Shown piece by piece: positions 1 through 7,750 of a DNA stretch of 11,416 bases. This stretch comes from Candidatus Nanopelagicales bacterium (lineage in GTDB: Bacteria; Actinomycetota; Actinomycetes; S36-B12; UBA10799), in the NCBI GenBank assembly GCA_030699055.1, contig JAUYKX010000313.1, forward strand, positions 1 to 11,416. The letters run 5' to 3'. The number at the start of each line of letters is the position of its first letter. Within the stretch, counting starts at the first letter, position 1. The notes under the pieces are model-generated. The model saw nothing but the letters and a program-made list of their open reading frames with translations, was not told where the DNA came from and made no database searches. A program made the position numbers and the translations under genes.

Positions 1-1139
1 TAATCTCCGGCATCCATGAACCGATTGCCGGCGTGAACCTCAGAATGCAGCACCGCCAGAGACTGGGGGACAGCCAGATCGTCGTCCATCGCTTCCCGGA
101 ACCCGGACGGAACCTCGGCGCCCAGCGCCCTGCCGGAAGGCGGCGGCAAAGCCCCGACAGCGGCGGTGGCCCGCTGAACGAAGTGTTCCACCCGCCGATA
201 ACCGGTGGCGGCCTCGTCCAAAGCCTCCACCGAATACTCCAGATTGCTTCGGTAATGGGCGCTGAGCAAATACCAACGCAACTCCACGGGCCGTACCCGG
301 CCCAGAATGGCGCTGATCAACAACGAGTTGCCCAGGGACTTGCTCATCTTTTCGCCGGCTGTAGTCACCCAGGCGTTGTGAAACCAAAGCCGAGCGAACG
401 GGTCACCGGCTGCCCGCGCCTGCGCGATCTCGTTCTCGTGGTGAGGAAAAACCAGGTCATAGCCGCCGCCATGAATGTCGAACTCGGACCCCAGGTAGGT
501 GCAGGCCATCGCCGAGCACTCAATGTGCCAACCCGGCCGACCCCGGCCGAACGGAGCCGGCCAACTGGGCTCACCCTCGCGCGCGCCCTTCCATAGAGCG
601 AAATCGCGTGCGTCACGCTTGCCCGGTCCCACCGCATCGTCGGCCGCCAGGAGTTCTTCAGACCGCTGACGGGACAAACTGCCGTAGTCCGGGTACTTAC
701 CGACCGCGAAATAGACATCGCCATCAGCCGGATAGGCGACCCCGGCCGCGATCAACCGCTCAATGAGTTCGATCATCTGGGTGATGTGACCGGTGGCCCT
801 CGGCTCAATGGTGGGCCGAATGCAACCGAGTCGGTCGTAGGCCCACTGGAACTCCCGCTCGTAGCGGCTGGCCAGCTCCCACCAGGGTTGACCTTCGAGT
901 TCCGCTCGTTGGAGGATCTTGTCGTCGATGTCGGTCACGTTTCGGACCAGGGTCACGTCATACCCCGAAGCCAACAGCCACCGCCTCAACAGATCGAACG
1001 CCAGCCCGGATCGCAGATGCCCGATATGGGGGCTGGACTGCACGGTCGCCCCGCACTGGTACATACCGACCCGTCCGGGTCTCATCGGCACGAATTCGCG
1101 GATTGAACGCGTCGCCGTGTCGTAAAGCCGCAGGTTCAC
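1..1139 (-). CDS. cysS: Cysteinyl-tRNA synthetase, 3' end missing (left window edge)
   Basis: This class I aminoacyl-tRNA synthetase charges tRNA-Cys with cysteine in the cytoplasm. About 379 residues are visible. An N-terminal zinc-ligand cysteine lies in CGATVQ (C29), followed by HIGH at residues 38-41, [10 protein letters not shown] near 66-75, the second zinc cluster (C208 in HIECSAM, then PHHENE near 232-237) and KMSKS at 264-268. The start is a GTG at 1139, with a GGTGG stretch just upstream; a GTG start fits because the protein then begins at the family N-terminus. The C-terminal helical anticodon-binding part, probably 80-90 residues, lies beyond base 1. The gene starts 11 bp after the ispF stop, so it is probably the last or a late gene of the carD-ispD-ispF-cysS operon. 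The paralogue MshC was considered, but the CGATVQ/HIGH context and the position next to ispF fit CysS. Confidence 0.97.
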   Translation of the reverse strand, partial: MNLRLYDTATRSIREFVPMRPGRVGMYQCGATVQSSPHIGHLRSGLAFDLLRRWLLASGYDVTLVRNVTDIDDKILQRAELEGQPWWELASRYEREFQWAYDRLGCIRPTIEPRATGHITQMIELIERLIAAGVAYPADGDVYFAVGKYPDYGSLSRQRSEELLAADDAVGPGKRDARDFALWKGAREGEPSWPAPFGRGRPGWHIECSAMACTYLGSEFDIHGGGYDLVFPHHENEIAQARAAGDPFARLWFHNAWVTTAGEKMSKSLGNSLLISAILGRVRPVELRWYLLSAHYRSNLEYSVEALDEAATGYRRVEHFVQRATAAVGALPPPSGRALGAEVPSGFREAMDDDLAVPQSLAVLHSEVHAGNRFMDAGD

Positions 1140-1150
1140 AATCCACCAGC

Positions 1151-1663
1151 CTATGCGTCAGCGAGGATCAACGCCGCGGCGATCGCCGCCAATCCTTCGC
1201 CCCGGCCGGTGAATCCCAAGCCGTCGGTGCTGGTGGCCGAGATTCGAACCGGCGCCGCAATTGCCGTCGACAAGACTTCCTCGGCCTCCGCTCGACGCCC
1301 GGCCAGTTTCGGCCTGTTGCCGATCACCTGAACGGCGACGTTGCCGATACCGAACCCGGCTTCCCGAACCAGTCGCGCCGTCTCGCTGAGCAGGTCGACG
1401 CCGGCGGCCCCCCGCCATTCGGGCCGATCCGTGCCGAAGATGGCCCCCAAGTCGCCCAGCCCGGCAGCATTCAGCAGTGCGTCACACGCCGCGTGGGCGG
1501 CCACGTCTCCGTCGCTGTGCCCGACCAGCCCAGGTTCGCCCGGCCACGACAGGCCCGCGAGCCACAGCGGAACGTTCGAATCCAGTCGATGGGCATCCAT
1601 CCCGATGCCGACAACCGGGATCCGGACCGCTGGACCGGGAACCGAAATCGACTGCTCACTCAT
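1151..1663 (-). CDS. ispF: 2-C-methyl-D-erythritol 2,4-cyclodiphosphate synthase (MEP pathway)
   Basis: IspF cyclises 4-diphosphocytidyl-2-C-methyl-D-erythritol 2-phosphate to MEcPP, releasing CMP, in the MEP route to isoprenoid precursors. The 170-residue product has the usual family length and both signatures. GMDAHRL (D23, H25) and HSDGDVAAH (H57) supply the metal ligands, and the C-terminal [15 protein letters not shown] segment near 143-157 is the family's conserved nucleotide and metal site region. The ATG at 1663 was chosen because it sits in an ATGAGTGA overlap with the ispD stop, a coupled junction, and gives a normal N-terminus. A start further upstream at 1798 would add 45 residues that simply read another frame of ispD. 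IspF normally works as a homotrimer. The neighbours ispD and cysS match the order known from Mycobacterium. Confidence 0.97.
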   Translation of the reverse strand: MSEQSISVPGPAVRIPVVGIGMDAHRLDSNVPLWLAGLSWPGEPGLVGHSDGDVAAHAACDALLNAAGLGDLGAIFGTDRPEWRGAAGVDLLSETARLVREAGFGIGNVAVQVIGNRPKLAGRRAEAEEVLSTAIAAPVRISATSTDGLGFTGRGEGLAAIAAALILADA

Positions 1664-2465
1664 CGGTGGCACCATGGCCATCGTCGTCGCATCGCGGCTC
1701 CCCTTTCTGACGCCGATCGATAACGGCGTTGGCCAACAGCACGTCCAGCGGATAGGTGATCTTGAATGCCTCGGGGTGTCCCGGTATGACCCGCACACTC
1801 CCGCCGGCCGCCTCGACCAGGCTGGCGTCGTCGGTCGCCGCTGCCCGCGCCTCGTGATCCGCGAGGACCCGGACCAGTAGATCCCGCCGAAAACCCTGGG
1901 GGGTCTGCGTCGCCCGAAGACGGGCTCGATCGAGCGTCCGGTCCACTATCTCCACCGGGTAACCGCTATCAACCACCGGCGGACGGACTGACTTGACCGT
2001 GTCGGCCATGGGTATAGCCGGTACCACGGCTTCGGCCCCTTTGACCAACTCCGCCACCACGTCCTCGAACAACTCTGGGGGGGTCAGCGCCCGCGCGGAG
2101 TCGTGAACCAGAACGAATTCGCATTCCTCGCTGAGTGCCTGTTCGGCCAGGGCGACCGAGTCGCCGCGGCCGACACCTCCGGTGATCACCCGAATCGAGA
2201 GTTCCGCCGGCGACGGTCGGCCGGCGTTCACCATTCCCGATTTCGAGCCAACGATCCGGTCGACGGTCTGGGTGACCAGATGCTGGTAGCCGACCGGGGC
2301 AGTCACGACGACAGCCCTGATCGATGGTGCGGACAGCACCGATCGCAGAGCATGAGCAAGCAGCGAGTCTCCCCCGACATTGGCCAGAGCTTTGGGTGTT
2401 CCGGCTCCCAAACGGTTACCACTGCCTGCCGCCAAGAGCAGGCAACCGACCACGCCCTGACCCAT
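1656..2465 (-). CDS. ispD: 2-C-methyl-D-erythritol 4-phosphate cytidylyltransferase (MEP pathway)
   Basis: IspD transfers CMP from CTP to MEP, the step two before IspF. The 269-residue protein shows the nucleotidyltransferase core: [11 protein letters not shown] at 10-20 with K25 (CTP binding), GGVGRGDSV at 96-104, [10 protein letters not shown] at 120-129, QTPQGF at 187-192, TDDASLVEA at 211-219 and FKITYPLD at 234-241. It is longer than typical IspD proteins of about 230 residues. The excess is an insert around residues 73-94 and a charged C-terminal tail from about 251, part of which overlaps the ispF start. The start ATG at 2465 has a clear AGGAG seven bases upstream. The gene follows carD after 36 bp and overlaps ispF by 8 bp, which suggests co-transcription and coupled translation. 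Confidence 0.97.
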   Translation of the reverse strand: MGQGVVGCLLLAAGSGNRLGAGTPKALANVGGDSLLAHALRSVLSAPSIRAVVVTAPVGYQHLVTQTVDRIVGSKSGMVNAGRPSPAELSIRVITGGVGRGDSVALAEQALSEECEFVLVHDSARALTPPELFEDVVAELVKGAEAVVPAIPMADTVKSVRPPVVDSGYPVEIVDRTLDRARLRATQTPQGFRRDLLVRVLADHEARAAATDDASLVEAAGGSVRVIPGHPEAFKITYPLDVLLANAVIDRRQKGEPRCDDDGHGATDE

Positions 2466-2501
2466 TTGATCACTCCTGAGAGGTGACTTGGATCGGCAAT
2501 T

Positions 2502-2984
2502 TCAGGAAGCGAGAACCTCATCGAGCAGGGCTTCCGCCTGCTCCTCGACGATCTTCTCAGCGAGGGCGAGTTCAGACACCAGAATCTGGCGGGCCTTGGC
2601 CAACATCCGCTTCTCCCCGGCTGACAGGCCTCGATCCTTGTCCCGGCGCCAAAGGTCACGAACAACTTCAGAAACCTTGATCACATCGCCCGAAGCGAGC
2701 TTCTCCAGGTTGGCCTTGTACCGCCTCGACCAGTTGGTCGGCTCCTCCACATAGGGCTGCCGCAGCACCTCGAAGACTCGTTCGAGGCCCTCCTTGTCAA
2801 CCACATCGCGAACGCCAACCAGATCAACCCGATCAGCGGGAACTCGAACAGTCAACTCACCCTGGGCGACCCGAAGAACCAGGTACTCCAGCTCCTCGCC
2901 CTTGACCGTGCGTTGCTCAATCGACTCGATAAGCGCGGCGCCATGATGTGGATATACGACGGTATCTCCGATTGAGAACGACAT
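2502..2984 (-). CDS. carD: CarD-family RNA polymerase-binding transcription factor
   Basis: CarD binds the RNA polymerase beta subunit and stabilises open complexes, notably at rRNA and housekeeping promoters. The 160-residue product is very close to the mycobacterial protein as I remember it. The N-terminal Tudor-like RNAP-interacting domain (about 1-60) contains [15 protein letters not shown], with R25 and R47 at the positions known to contact polymerase. The helical DNA-binding domain contains [16 protein letters not shown], with the strand-separating tryptophan at W85. The start ATG at 2984 was chosen over an upstream start at 3023 because [12 protein letters not shown] is the family N-terminus and an AAAGGGG lies 8-14 bases upstream. 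The gene probably heads the operon with ispD, ispF and cysS. Tandem palindromes lie in the 78-bp gap behind regX3. Confidence 0.98.
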   Translation of the reverse strand: MSFSIGDTVVYPHHGAALIESIEQRTVKGEELEYLVLRVAQGELTVRVPADRVDLVGVRDVVDKEGLERVFEVLRQPYVEEPTNWSRRYKANLEKLASGDVIKVSEVVRDLWRRDKDRGLSAGEKRMLAKARQILVSELALAEKIVEEQAEALLDEVLAS

Positions 2985-3029
2985 GTGGTGAGCAGCCCCT
3001 TTCGTTGAGACCCAGGGTAACACGCGACA

Positions 3030-3043
3030 GTGATCTCGATCAC
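3030..3043. promoter_or_regulatory. CRP-like palindrome upstream of carD
   Basis: The bases read GTGATC-TC-GATCAC, a perfect 6-bp inverted repeat with a 2-bp centre. It contains GTGA-N6-TCAC, the core of CRP/FNR-family operators (8 of the 10 conserved positions of TGTGA-N6-TCACA). It lies 46-59 bp upstream of the carD start, a sensible place for a regulator. Binding by a CRP homologue is inference. The same bases also form one arm of the hairpin annotated at 3032-3059, so the palindrome may exist for another reason. Confidence 0.4.
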
Positions 3044-3059
3044 GGCGCCGATCAAGATC
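3032..3059 (-). terminator. Possible hairpin terminator or attenuator after regX3
   Basis: In the minus-strand RNA, GAUCUUGAUC and GAUCGAGAUC pair over 10 bp, including one U-G wobble, around an 8-base loop. The stem starts 3 bases past the regX3 stop codon. The same site on the plus strand would have a C-A mismatch, so the hairpin is better formed in the regX3 transcript direction. No U-tract follows, so a classical Rho-independent terminator is not shown. A U-less hairpin, an mRNA-stabilising 3' end or a DNA operator are alternatives. Confidence 0.4.
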
Positions 3060-3062
3060 GGA

Positions 3063-3758
3063 TCACTCGGGGTCGACCTGCAACTTGTAGCCCAGGCCGC
3101 GAACCGTCACCAGATGTCGCGGGTTGGCCGGATCCAGTTCGATCTTCGACCTGATGCGCTTCACATGGACGTCGAGGGTTTTGGTGTCGCCCACGTAGTC
3201 GGAACCCCAGATCCGATCAATGAGTTGGACGCGGGTCAAGACCCGACCGCAATTGCGCAACAGCAACTCAAGTAACTCGAATTCCTTGAGGGGCAGATGC
3301 ACCTCGTCACCATCGATTGTCACCACATGTCGGTCCACGTCCATCCGCAGGGACCCGGCCCGCAACACGCCCGACTCCGCCGAGGTGTCTGGGCCCCCGG
3401 AACCACGGCGGAGCACGGCCCGCATCCGGGCAACCAACTCGCGCGCTGAAAAGGGCTTGGTCACGTAGTCATCGGCGCCGATCTCCAGGCCGACCACCTT
3501 GTCTATCTCGCCGTCCTTAGCCGTGAGCATCATGATCGGAACCGAAGAGATCTGCCGCAGCCTGCGGCAAACTTCGGTACCCGCCAAGCCGGGGAGCATG
3601 ACATCCAGCAGCACCAGGTCGGCTCCGTCCTGTCCGAAGCGAACCAACGCCTCGTTCCCGTCGGCCACCCCCTCAGCGTCAAACCCCTCATTGCGGAGCA
3701 TGAATAGCAGTGCTTCCCGAAACGAGGGCTCGTCTTCGACCACCAATACCTTCGACAT
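3063..3758 (-). CDS. regX3: Phosphate-responsive OmpR-family response regulator RegX3/PhoP-type
   Basis: This DNA-binding response regulator is phosphorylated by SenX3 and controls phosphate starvation genes. The 231-residue product has a receiver domain (1-115) with acidic E8/D9, phosphoacceptor D52 in LLDVMLPG, T79 and K101. A winged-helix effector domain follows (about 135-228) with PLKEFELLELL, RVLTRVQLIDRIWG and VGDTKTLDVHVKRIRSKIE. Similarity to mycobacterial RegX3 is strong throughout, including the EIDKVVGLEIGADDYVTKPF segment. The ATG at 3758 has GGAG 9 bases upstream and lies 6 bp after the senX3 stop, so the pair is co-transcribed. The Streptomyces counterpart is called PhoP, and either name would be reasonable. 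It probably binds the PHO-box-like repeat in the senX3-phoU intergenic region. Confidence 0.95.
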   Translation of the reverse strand: MSKVLVVEDEPSFREALLFMLRNEGFDAEGVADGNEALVRFGQDGADLVLLDVMLPGLAGTEVCRRLRQISSVPIMMLTAKDGEIDKVVGLEIGADDYVTKPFSARELVARMRAVLRRGSGGPDTSAESGVLRAGSLRMDVDRHVVTIDGDEVHLPLKEFELLELLLRNCGRVLTRVQLIDRIWGSDYVGDTKTLDVHVKRIRSKIELDPANPRHLVTVRGLGYKLQVDPE

Positions 3759-3764
3759 GTTCGT

Positions 3765-5099
3765 CTACTCCCGCCCCTGTGACGTCCCGGCCCCGTCGGC
3801 CGCGTGTTTGGACAACAACCCGGACCCGTTCTCGACTTCCGATGTCGAACCACGATCATCGCGAGCCTCGGCACCCCCGTCAATGGTCGGGGCCGCCGGA
3901 AGGCGCAACGTGAAGGTGCTGCCCTCGCCCTCCTGGGACCAAACCGACACCGCGCCACCGTGGTTCTGGCAGACGTGTTTGACGATCGCCAGGCCCAGGC
4001 CGGTTCCCCCCGTTGCTCGCGAACGAGCCTGATCAACCCGGTAAAACCGCTCGAAAATCCGGTCCTGCTCGACTTCCGGAATCCCGATCCCCTGGTCGGT
4101 AACCGAGATCTCGACGTAGTCGCCCCTGAGTCGGGTCGCCACGGCCACGCGTGTCTGCGGTGGCGAATAGGCGACCGCGTTGACCAGTAGATTCCGCACG
4201 GCAGTCACAATCTGGGCCCCGATCCCCAATACCGCCAATCCCTGTGTCCCTCCGACCATGACCACTATCCCCTTGGCCTGGGCCCCAAGTCGGATCGAGA
4301 CAATCGCCTCCCGAACCACTTCATCGACCGCGACGAGGTCGGCATCCCGGAGTGGATCCTCGCCCTGGATGCGATTCAAGTCGATCAGGTCATTGACGAG
4401 ATGGGTCAAACGAGCGGTCTCATGTTGGATCCGGGCGGCGAAGTCGCGCACATGACCTGGATCATCCGCCGCCGTCGCCACGGCCTCGGCCAACAACGAC
4501 ATCGCTCCGACCGGGGTCTTCAACTCGTGGCTGACGTTCGCCACGAAGTCCCTCCGCACTTGGTCCAACCGCCGGGTGGTGGACAGGTCTTGGATCATCA
4601 GAAGTAGGTGGTCGGGAGGAATCTGAACCGCCCGCACCAACAACTCGACGCTGGATCGCGAGCGGGATGAACGCCTCAGGGTGATTTCCCGCTCCGACAC
4701 CCCGGCTGTCACACCGAGCTCCCTCACGAGCTGGACAAGTTCCGGCGGGGCCAGGCGATTGCCTGCCACCAACCCCAGGCCGATCGCCGGGCGTGAGACG
4801 CGTACCACCTGTCCGGTACCCGCTTCCACGAGCAGCGCGGGTTCCGGCAGCGCGGCGAGAATGCGATCCAGGAGGTCCGGCTCCGACCCCTGAACGACGG
4901 GCCGACCATCATTGATCGACTCACCGACCGGCGGATCCTCCGGCGGATCCGCCGAGGTGGTGGGACGATCGGATGGCTGTATTCGCCTGGAGGTCTCAAT
5001 CCTCCAACCGATGACCACCCCGACGACCAACCCCACGGCGGTTCCCACCCCGAGAATCAGGACGGCCAACCACCAGGTCACAAGCTGGAGGATAGGCAT
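3765..5099 (-). CDS. senX3: Phosphate-sensing sensor histidine kinase SenX3/PhoR-type
   Basis: This membrane histidine kinase partners RegX3, and PhoU is expected to link its activity to the Pst phosphate transporter. From the GTG at 5102 the protein has 445 residues; from the adjacent ATG at 5099, preferred here, it has 444. Numbering below uses 445. A long hydrophobic stretch at about 5-33 may be one helix or a tight hairpin. A Pro/Asp-rich linker (35-75) contains a 12-base tandem repeat coding DPPE-DPPV. A PAS-like region spans about 76-175. DHp has FVANVSHELKTPVGAM with H192. The catalytic domain has NLLVNAVAYS (N box, about 304-313), DQGIGIP (336-342), FERFYRVD and GTGLGLAIV (367-375). 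The last 40 residues are a low-complexity polar tail. No strong Shine-Dalgarno sequence is visible. The H box and G2 segments closely match mycobacterial SenX3. Confidence 0.95.
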   Translation of the reverse strand: MPILQLVTWWLAVLILGVGTAVGLVVGVVIGWRIETSRRIQPSDRPTTSADPPEDPPVGESINDGRPVVQGSEPDLLDRILAALPEPALLVEAGTGQVVRVSRPAIGLGLVAGNRLAPPELVQLVRELGVTAGVSEREITLRRSSRSRSSVELLVRAVQIPPDHLLLMIQDLSTTRRLDQVRRDFVANVSHELKTPVGAMSLLAEAVATAADDPGHVRDFAARIQHETARLTHLVNDLIDLNRIQGEDPLRDADLVAVDEVVREAIVSIRLGAQAKGIVVMVGGTQGLAVLGIGAQIVTAVRNLLVNAVAYSPPQTRVAVATRLRGDYVEISVTDQGIGIPEVEQDRIFERFYRVDQARSRATGGTGLGLAIVKHVCQNHGGAVSVWSQEGEGSTFTLRLPAAPTIDGGAEARDDRGSTSEVENGSGLLSKHAADGAGTSQGRE

Positions 5100-5143
5100 C
5101 ACCGGAGCCGCCGTCGATGCCCTTGGGTAATCGGCAAGGCAGC

Positions 5144-5161
5144 GGTAACCGGTTGTTCACC
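5144..5161 (+). promoter_or_regulatory. PHO-box-like direct repeat (candidate RegX3/PhoP operator)
   Basis: Two heptamers, GGTAACC (5144-5150) and GTTCACC (5155-5161), are spaced 11 bp start to start. The known Streptomyces PhoP and mycobacterial RegX3 sites are 11-bp direct repeats built on GTTCACC. The second unit is a perfect match and the first matches 5 of 7. The pair lies just upstream of a candidate phoU -35 element and between the divergent senX3 and phoU genes, where autoregulation by RegX3 is expected. Flanking units are poor matches, so this would be a minimal two-unit site. Confidence 0.55.
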
Positions 5162-5168
5162 TCGCCGC

Positions 5169-5198
5169 TCGACCACGACGGCCGCCCGCCCGTAGACT
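5169..5198 (+). promoter_or_regulatory. Candidate phoU promoter, possibly giving a near-leaderless mRNA
   Basis: TAGACT at 5193-5198 fits the actinobacterial -10 pattern TANNNT. A weak -35, TCGACC, lies 18 bp upstream at 5169-5174. The phoU ATG begins only 10 bases after the end of the -10, and no Shine-Dalgarno sequence is visible, so the transcript would have little or no 5' leader. The PHO-like repeat ends 7 bp before the -35, a typical activator position. The call rests on pattern only. Confidence 0.45.
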
Positions 5199-5207
5199 GG
5201 TCGGACC

Positions 5208-5861
5208 ATGCGCAGCACCTACGACGAGCAGCTTCAGGCCCTCGAGTCTTCCCTGGTCGACATGACCCACCTTGTCGAACGGGCGATAGTCCATGCCACC
5301 AAGTCGATTCTCGAGGCGGATCTGCTGCTGGCCGAGGCCGTGATCGCCGGTGATGAAGCAATCGACTCGTTGGCGGCCGAGATCGAGGACAAGGCGCTGC
5401 AGATGATCGCCTTGCAGGCTCCGGTCGCCACCGACCTGCGAATCATCGTCTCCGGATTGCGCATCTCGGCTTCGCTGGAGCGGATGGGTGATCTCGCGGT
5501 ACATGTGGCCAAGGCTGCCCGCCTTCGCTATCCGCTTCCCGCCGTGCCAGCCGAGTTGCACGAAGTCGTCACGGAGATGGGCAACGTAGCTCATTCCATC
5601 GTGCGGAAGACCGGGGAAGTGCTCGCCCAACGTGACGTTGCCGGAGCCGCCCAACTGGCCGTTATGGACGACCGAATGGATCAGCTACACCGAGAGTTGT
5701 TCGTCTGGGTGCTGTCGCCGGATTGGGTGTACGGCATTGAAGCCGCCATCGATGTGACTCTGGTGTCGAGGTATTACGAACGTTTCGCCGATCATGCGGT
5801 GACCATCGGGAAGCGAGTGGTCCATATAGTCACCGGGGCTCCCTACAAGCCACTGGACTGA
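5208..5861 (+). CDS. phoU: Phosphate signalling protein PhoU
   Basis: PhoU is a cytoplasmic helical-bundle protein that keeps the phosphate sensor kinase inhibited when phosphate is plentiful and acts on the Pst transporter. The 217-residue product has the usual length and two tandem PhoU repeats. Both carry the metal-site signature: ERMGD at 91-95 in the first and ERFAD at 191-195 in the second. DEAIDSLAAEIE near 49-60 and LRIIVSGLRIS near 77-87 are further family landmarks. The ATG at 5208 is the only start that preserves the N-terminal helix RSTYDEQLQALE. The gene is divergent from senX3, as in Streptomyces, and is followed 3 bp later by the mshA open frame. Confidence 0.96.
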   Translation: MRSTYDEQLQALESSLVDMTHLVERAIVHATKSILEADLLLAEAVIAGDEAIDSLAAEIEDKALQMIALQAPVATDLRIIVSGLRISASLERMGDLAVHVAKAARLRYPLPAVPAELHEVVTEMGNVAHSIVRKTGEVLAQRDVAGAAQLAVMDDRMDQLHRELFVWVLSPDWVYGIEAAIDVTLVSRYYERFADHAVTIGKRVVHIVTGAPYKPLD

Positions 5862-5864
5862 CCC

Positions 5865-7202
5865 TTGCCCCTTGTGCCAAACCTGACGAGCCTTGAGGGG
5901 TGGGCTGGCAGCCGTCCTCGAAGGGTGGCGATGCTGTCCCTGCACACCTCACCACTGGATCAGCCCGGCGTCGGGGACGCGGGTGGCCTCAATGTCTACG
6001 TCCTCGAACTGGCCTGCCGTCTCGCCGCAGCCGATGTCGATGTGGAGATCTTCACCCGTGGTAGCGGGTCGATGGAACTCTCAGACACATCCACCCAGAA
6101 GGCAGTCGACGTCTGCCCCGGGGTGCGGGTCGTACACCTGGGATCGCCGGTACCCGGCCACACGACCAAGGAGGAACTCCCCGCCCAACTCTGCGCTTTC
6201 GCGGCAGGCTTGTTGCGCACCGAACTGACCCGCGGCGGCGACTATTTTGACTTGGTTCATTCTCACTACTGGCTCTCCGGGCAGGTGGGAGCGGTCGTGA
6301 GCGATCACTGGGGAGTTCCCCTGGTTCATTCGATGCACACGATGGCTCTGGTGAAAAACCGTCGACTGGCAACCGACGACAAACCCGAACCCCACCTGCG
6401 AATCCTCGGCGAGCAGCAAGTCGTCGCCGCGGCCGATCACCTGATCGCCAACACCACCGACGAGGCGGAGGATCTGATCGACTTGTATCAAGCCGATCCG
6501 CGACTTGTCGATGTCGTGCATCCCGGCGTCGATCTAGATGTCTTCACGCCCGGTGACCAGATGTGGGCCCGACAACGGCTCGGAGTCGGCGCCGACGAGT
6601 CATTGCTGCTGTTCGTGGGTCGGATTCAGCCGCTCAAAGGTCCGGACCTGTTCGTCCACACTGTTGCCGAGCTTCTGACCCGGGCTGGTCAACGCGATCG
6701 CCCCCTGACGGCGGTCGTCTGTGGTGGCCCTTCAGGGGCCGGACCGGACCGAGTGGACGAGTTGCGTTCACTGGCTGCCCGCCTGGGGGTCTCCGATCGA
6801 ATCCGATTCGAACCGCCAACCGGTCGATTTCAACTCGCGGACTGGTATCGGGCGGCTGACATCGTGTGTGTCCCCTCGTATTCCGAGTCGTTCGGCCTGG
6901 TGGCGATCGAGGCACAGGCTTGCGGTCGGCCGGTAGTGGCGGCGGCCGTGGGGGGACTGAACACCAGCGTGGCCGACGGCGAATCGGGGATCCTGATCGA
7001 CAGTCATGAACCCACGGCTTGGGCGGAGGTTCTGGCTGAACTTCTGCGTGACCATGAAGCCAGGCGCCTCATGGGACAGCGGGCCCGAGCCCATGCCGAA
7101 CGGTTCGGTTGGTCGTCCACCGCCGCCGGCACGCTGAACATCTACCGTCGAGCGATCAACAGGCACTCTCGCGCTCGCGGGCGAGACGATCGGACTGGGT
7201 GA
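5865..7202 (+). CDS. mshA: D-inositol-3-phosphate glycosyltransferase, mycothiol synthesis
   Basis: MshA transfers GlcNAc from UDP-GlcNAc to 1L-myo-inositol-1-phosphate, the first committed step to mycothiol, the main low-molecular-weight thiol of Actinobacteria. It is a GT-B fold enzyme of family GT4. In the 445-residue reading, the N-terminal glycine-rich loop is GDAGGLNVYV (37-46). VHSHYWLSGQVG lies at 131-142, FVGRIQPLKGPD at 250-261, GGPSGAG at 287-293, and the E-x7-E sugar-nucleotide motif at SYSESFGLVAIEAQACG (338-354; E341 and E349). The start is uncertain: TTG at 5865 and GTG at 5874 both lack a good ribosome site and may rely on coupling to phoU. The ATG at 5931 has GAAGG upstream but would delete the first beta strand. 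The stop overlaps the next start by one base. Confidence 0.94.
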   Translation: MPLVPNLTSLEGWAGSRPRRVAMLSLHTSPLDQPGVGDAGGLNVYVLELACRLAAADVDVEIFTRGSGSMELSDTSTQKAVDVCPGVRVVHLGSPVPGHTTKEELPAQLCAFAAGLLRTELTRGGDYFDLVHSHYWLSGQVGAVVSDHWGVPLVHSMHTMALVKNRRLATDDKPEPHLRILGEQQVVAAADHLIANTTDEAEDLIDLYQADPRLVDVVHPGVDLDVFTPGDQMWARQRLGVGADESLLLFVGRIQPLKGPDLFVHTVAELLTRAGQRDRPLTAVVCGGPSGAGPDRVDELRSLAARLGVSDRIRFEPPTGRFQLADWYRAADIVCVPSYSESFGLVAIEAQACGRPVVAAAVGGLNTSVADGESGILIDSHEPTAWAEVLAELLRDHEARRLMGQRARAHAERFGWSSTAAGTLNIYRRAINRHSRARGRDDRTG

Positions 7203-7750
7203 TGGCCGACCGCGACCTCGGAACGGACCCGACAGCAAGAGGAATCGACGACCTGATCGAGCGCTACGCGGATCAGACCGGGTTGGCGCTGGAGCGGCCG
7301 GAGATCGGTCAATGGGTGGTTATCCTCCCCGGCGAACAAAAGCTGCGGACCACCGTCCTGTTCGCTCTCGGCTCCCACGCCGTGTCGGTGAACGCCTTCG
7401 TCATCCGGGCGCCCGACGAGAACCGCGAGGCGTTCTACCGTCGGCTTCTGGAGAACAACTGCCAGGGCTACGTGGTTGCCTACTGCCTCGACCATCTGGG
7501 TGACGTCTATCTGGTGGGTCGGCTGGCTGTTGGTCGCCTGGACGAAGAGGAACTGGACCGAATCCTGGGATCGATCGCCACAATGGCGGACGGAGCATTC
7601 AACGCCCTGCTCGAACTTGGTTTCTCTTCGGCGATCCGGCGGGAATGGCAATGGCGGCTCTCCCGCGGCGAGCCGACCACCAACCTGACTGCATTCGCGC
7701 ACTTGGCCCAGCCAAGCCAGGCTTCGGTCAGGCAAGATGAGGTTCCATGA
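7202..7750 (+). CDS. YbjN-domain (type III secretion chaperone-like) protein
   Basis: This 182-residue protein matches the actinobacterial YbjN family with a CesT/type III secretion chaperone-like fold. Its biochemical role is not established, and no secretion system is implied. Visible features are an alpha-beta core from about 14 to 150 with [19 protein letters not shown], the surface segment [22 protein letters not shown] and the strand [11 protein letters not shown], then an amphipathic helix [20 protein letters not shown] polar tail follows from about 155. The ATG at 7202 shares its first base with the mshA stop, and the gpmA ATG overlaps its stop in ATGA, so it is locked between the two. 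Mycobacterium has a relative at the same place between mshA and gpm1. Confidence 0.88.
   Translation: MADRDLGTDPTARGIDDLIERYADQTGLALERPEIGQWVVILPGEQKLRTTVLFALGSHAVSVNAFVIRAPDENREAFYRRLLENNCQGYVVAYCLDHLGDVYLVGRLAVGRLDEEELDRILGSIATMADGAFNALLELGFSSAIRREWQWRLSRGEPTTNLTAFAHLAQPSQASVRQDEVP

Noticed and set aside
33..596. Long plus-strand open frame across the left end
   Set aside because: It is antisense to cysS, whose HIGH, KMSKS and zinc motifs are all intact on the minus strand. High GC content opens such shadow frames, and the translation has no recognisable pattern.
1..1139. MshC (cysteine:glucosaminyl inositol ligase) as an alternative to CysS
   Set aside because: MshC is a CysRS paralogue and would fit the mycothiol theme, but the CGATVQ...PHIGH context, the close match to mycobacterial CysS and the ispF neighbour all favour cysteinyl-tRNA synthetase.
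1664..1798. Longer ispF reading from an upstream start at 1798
   Set aside because: The added 45 residues lie wholly inside ispD in another frame and do not resemble any IspF N-terminus; the ATGAGTGA junction at 1656-1663 gives the normal start.
3530..4036. Minus-strand open frame bridging senX3 and regX3 in another frame, as a possible fused or frameshifted product
   Set aside because: Both senX3 and regX3 are intact in their own frames with complete domains and separate stop and start codons; the bridging frame is a shadow.
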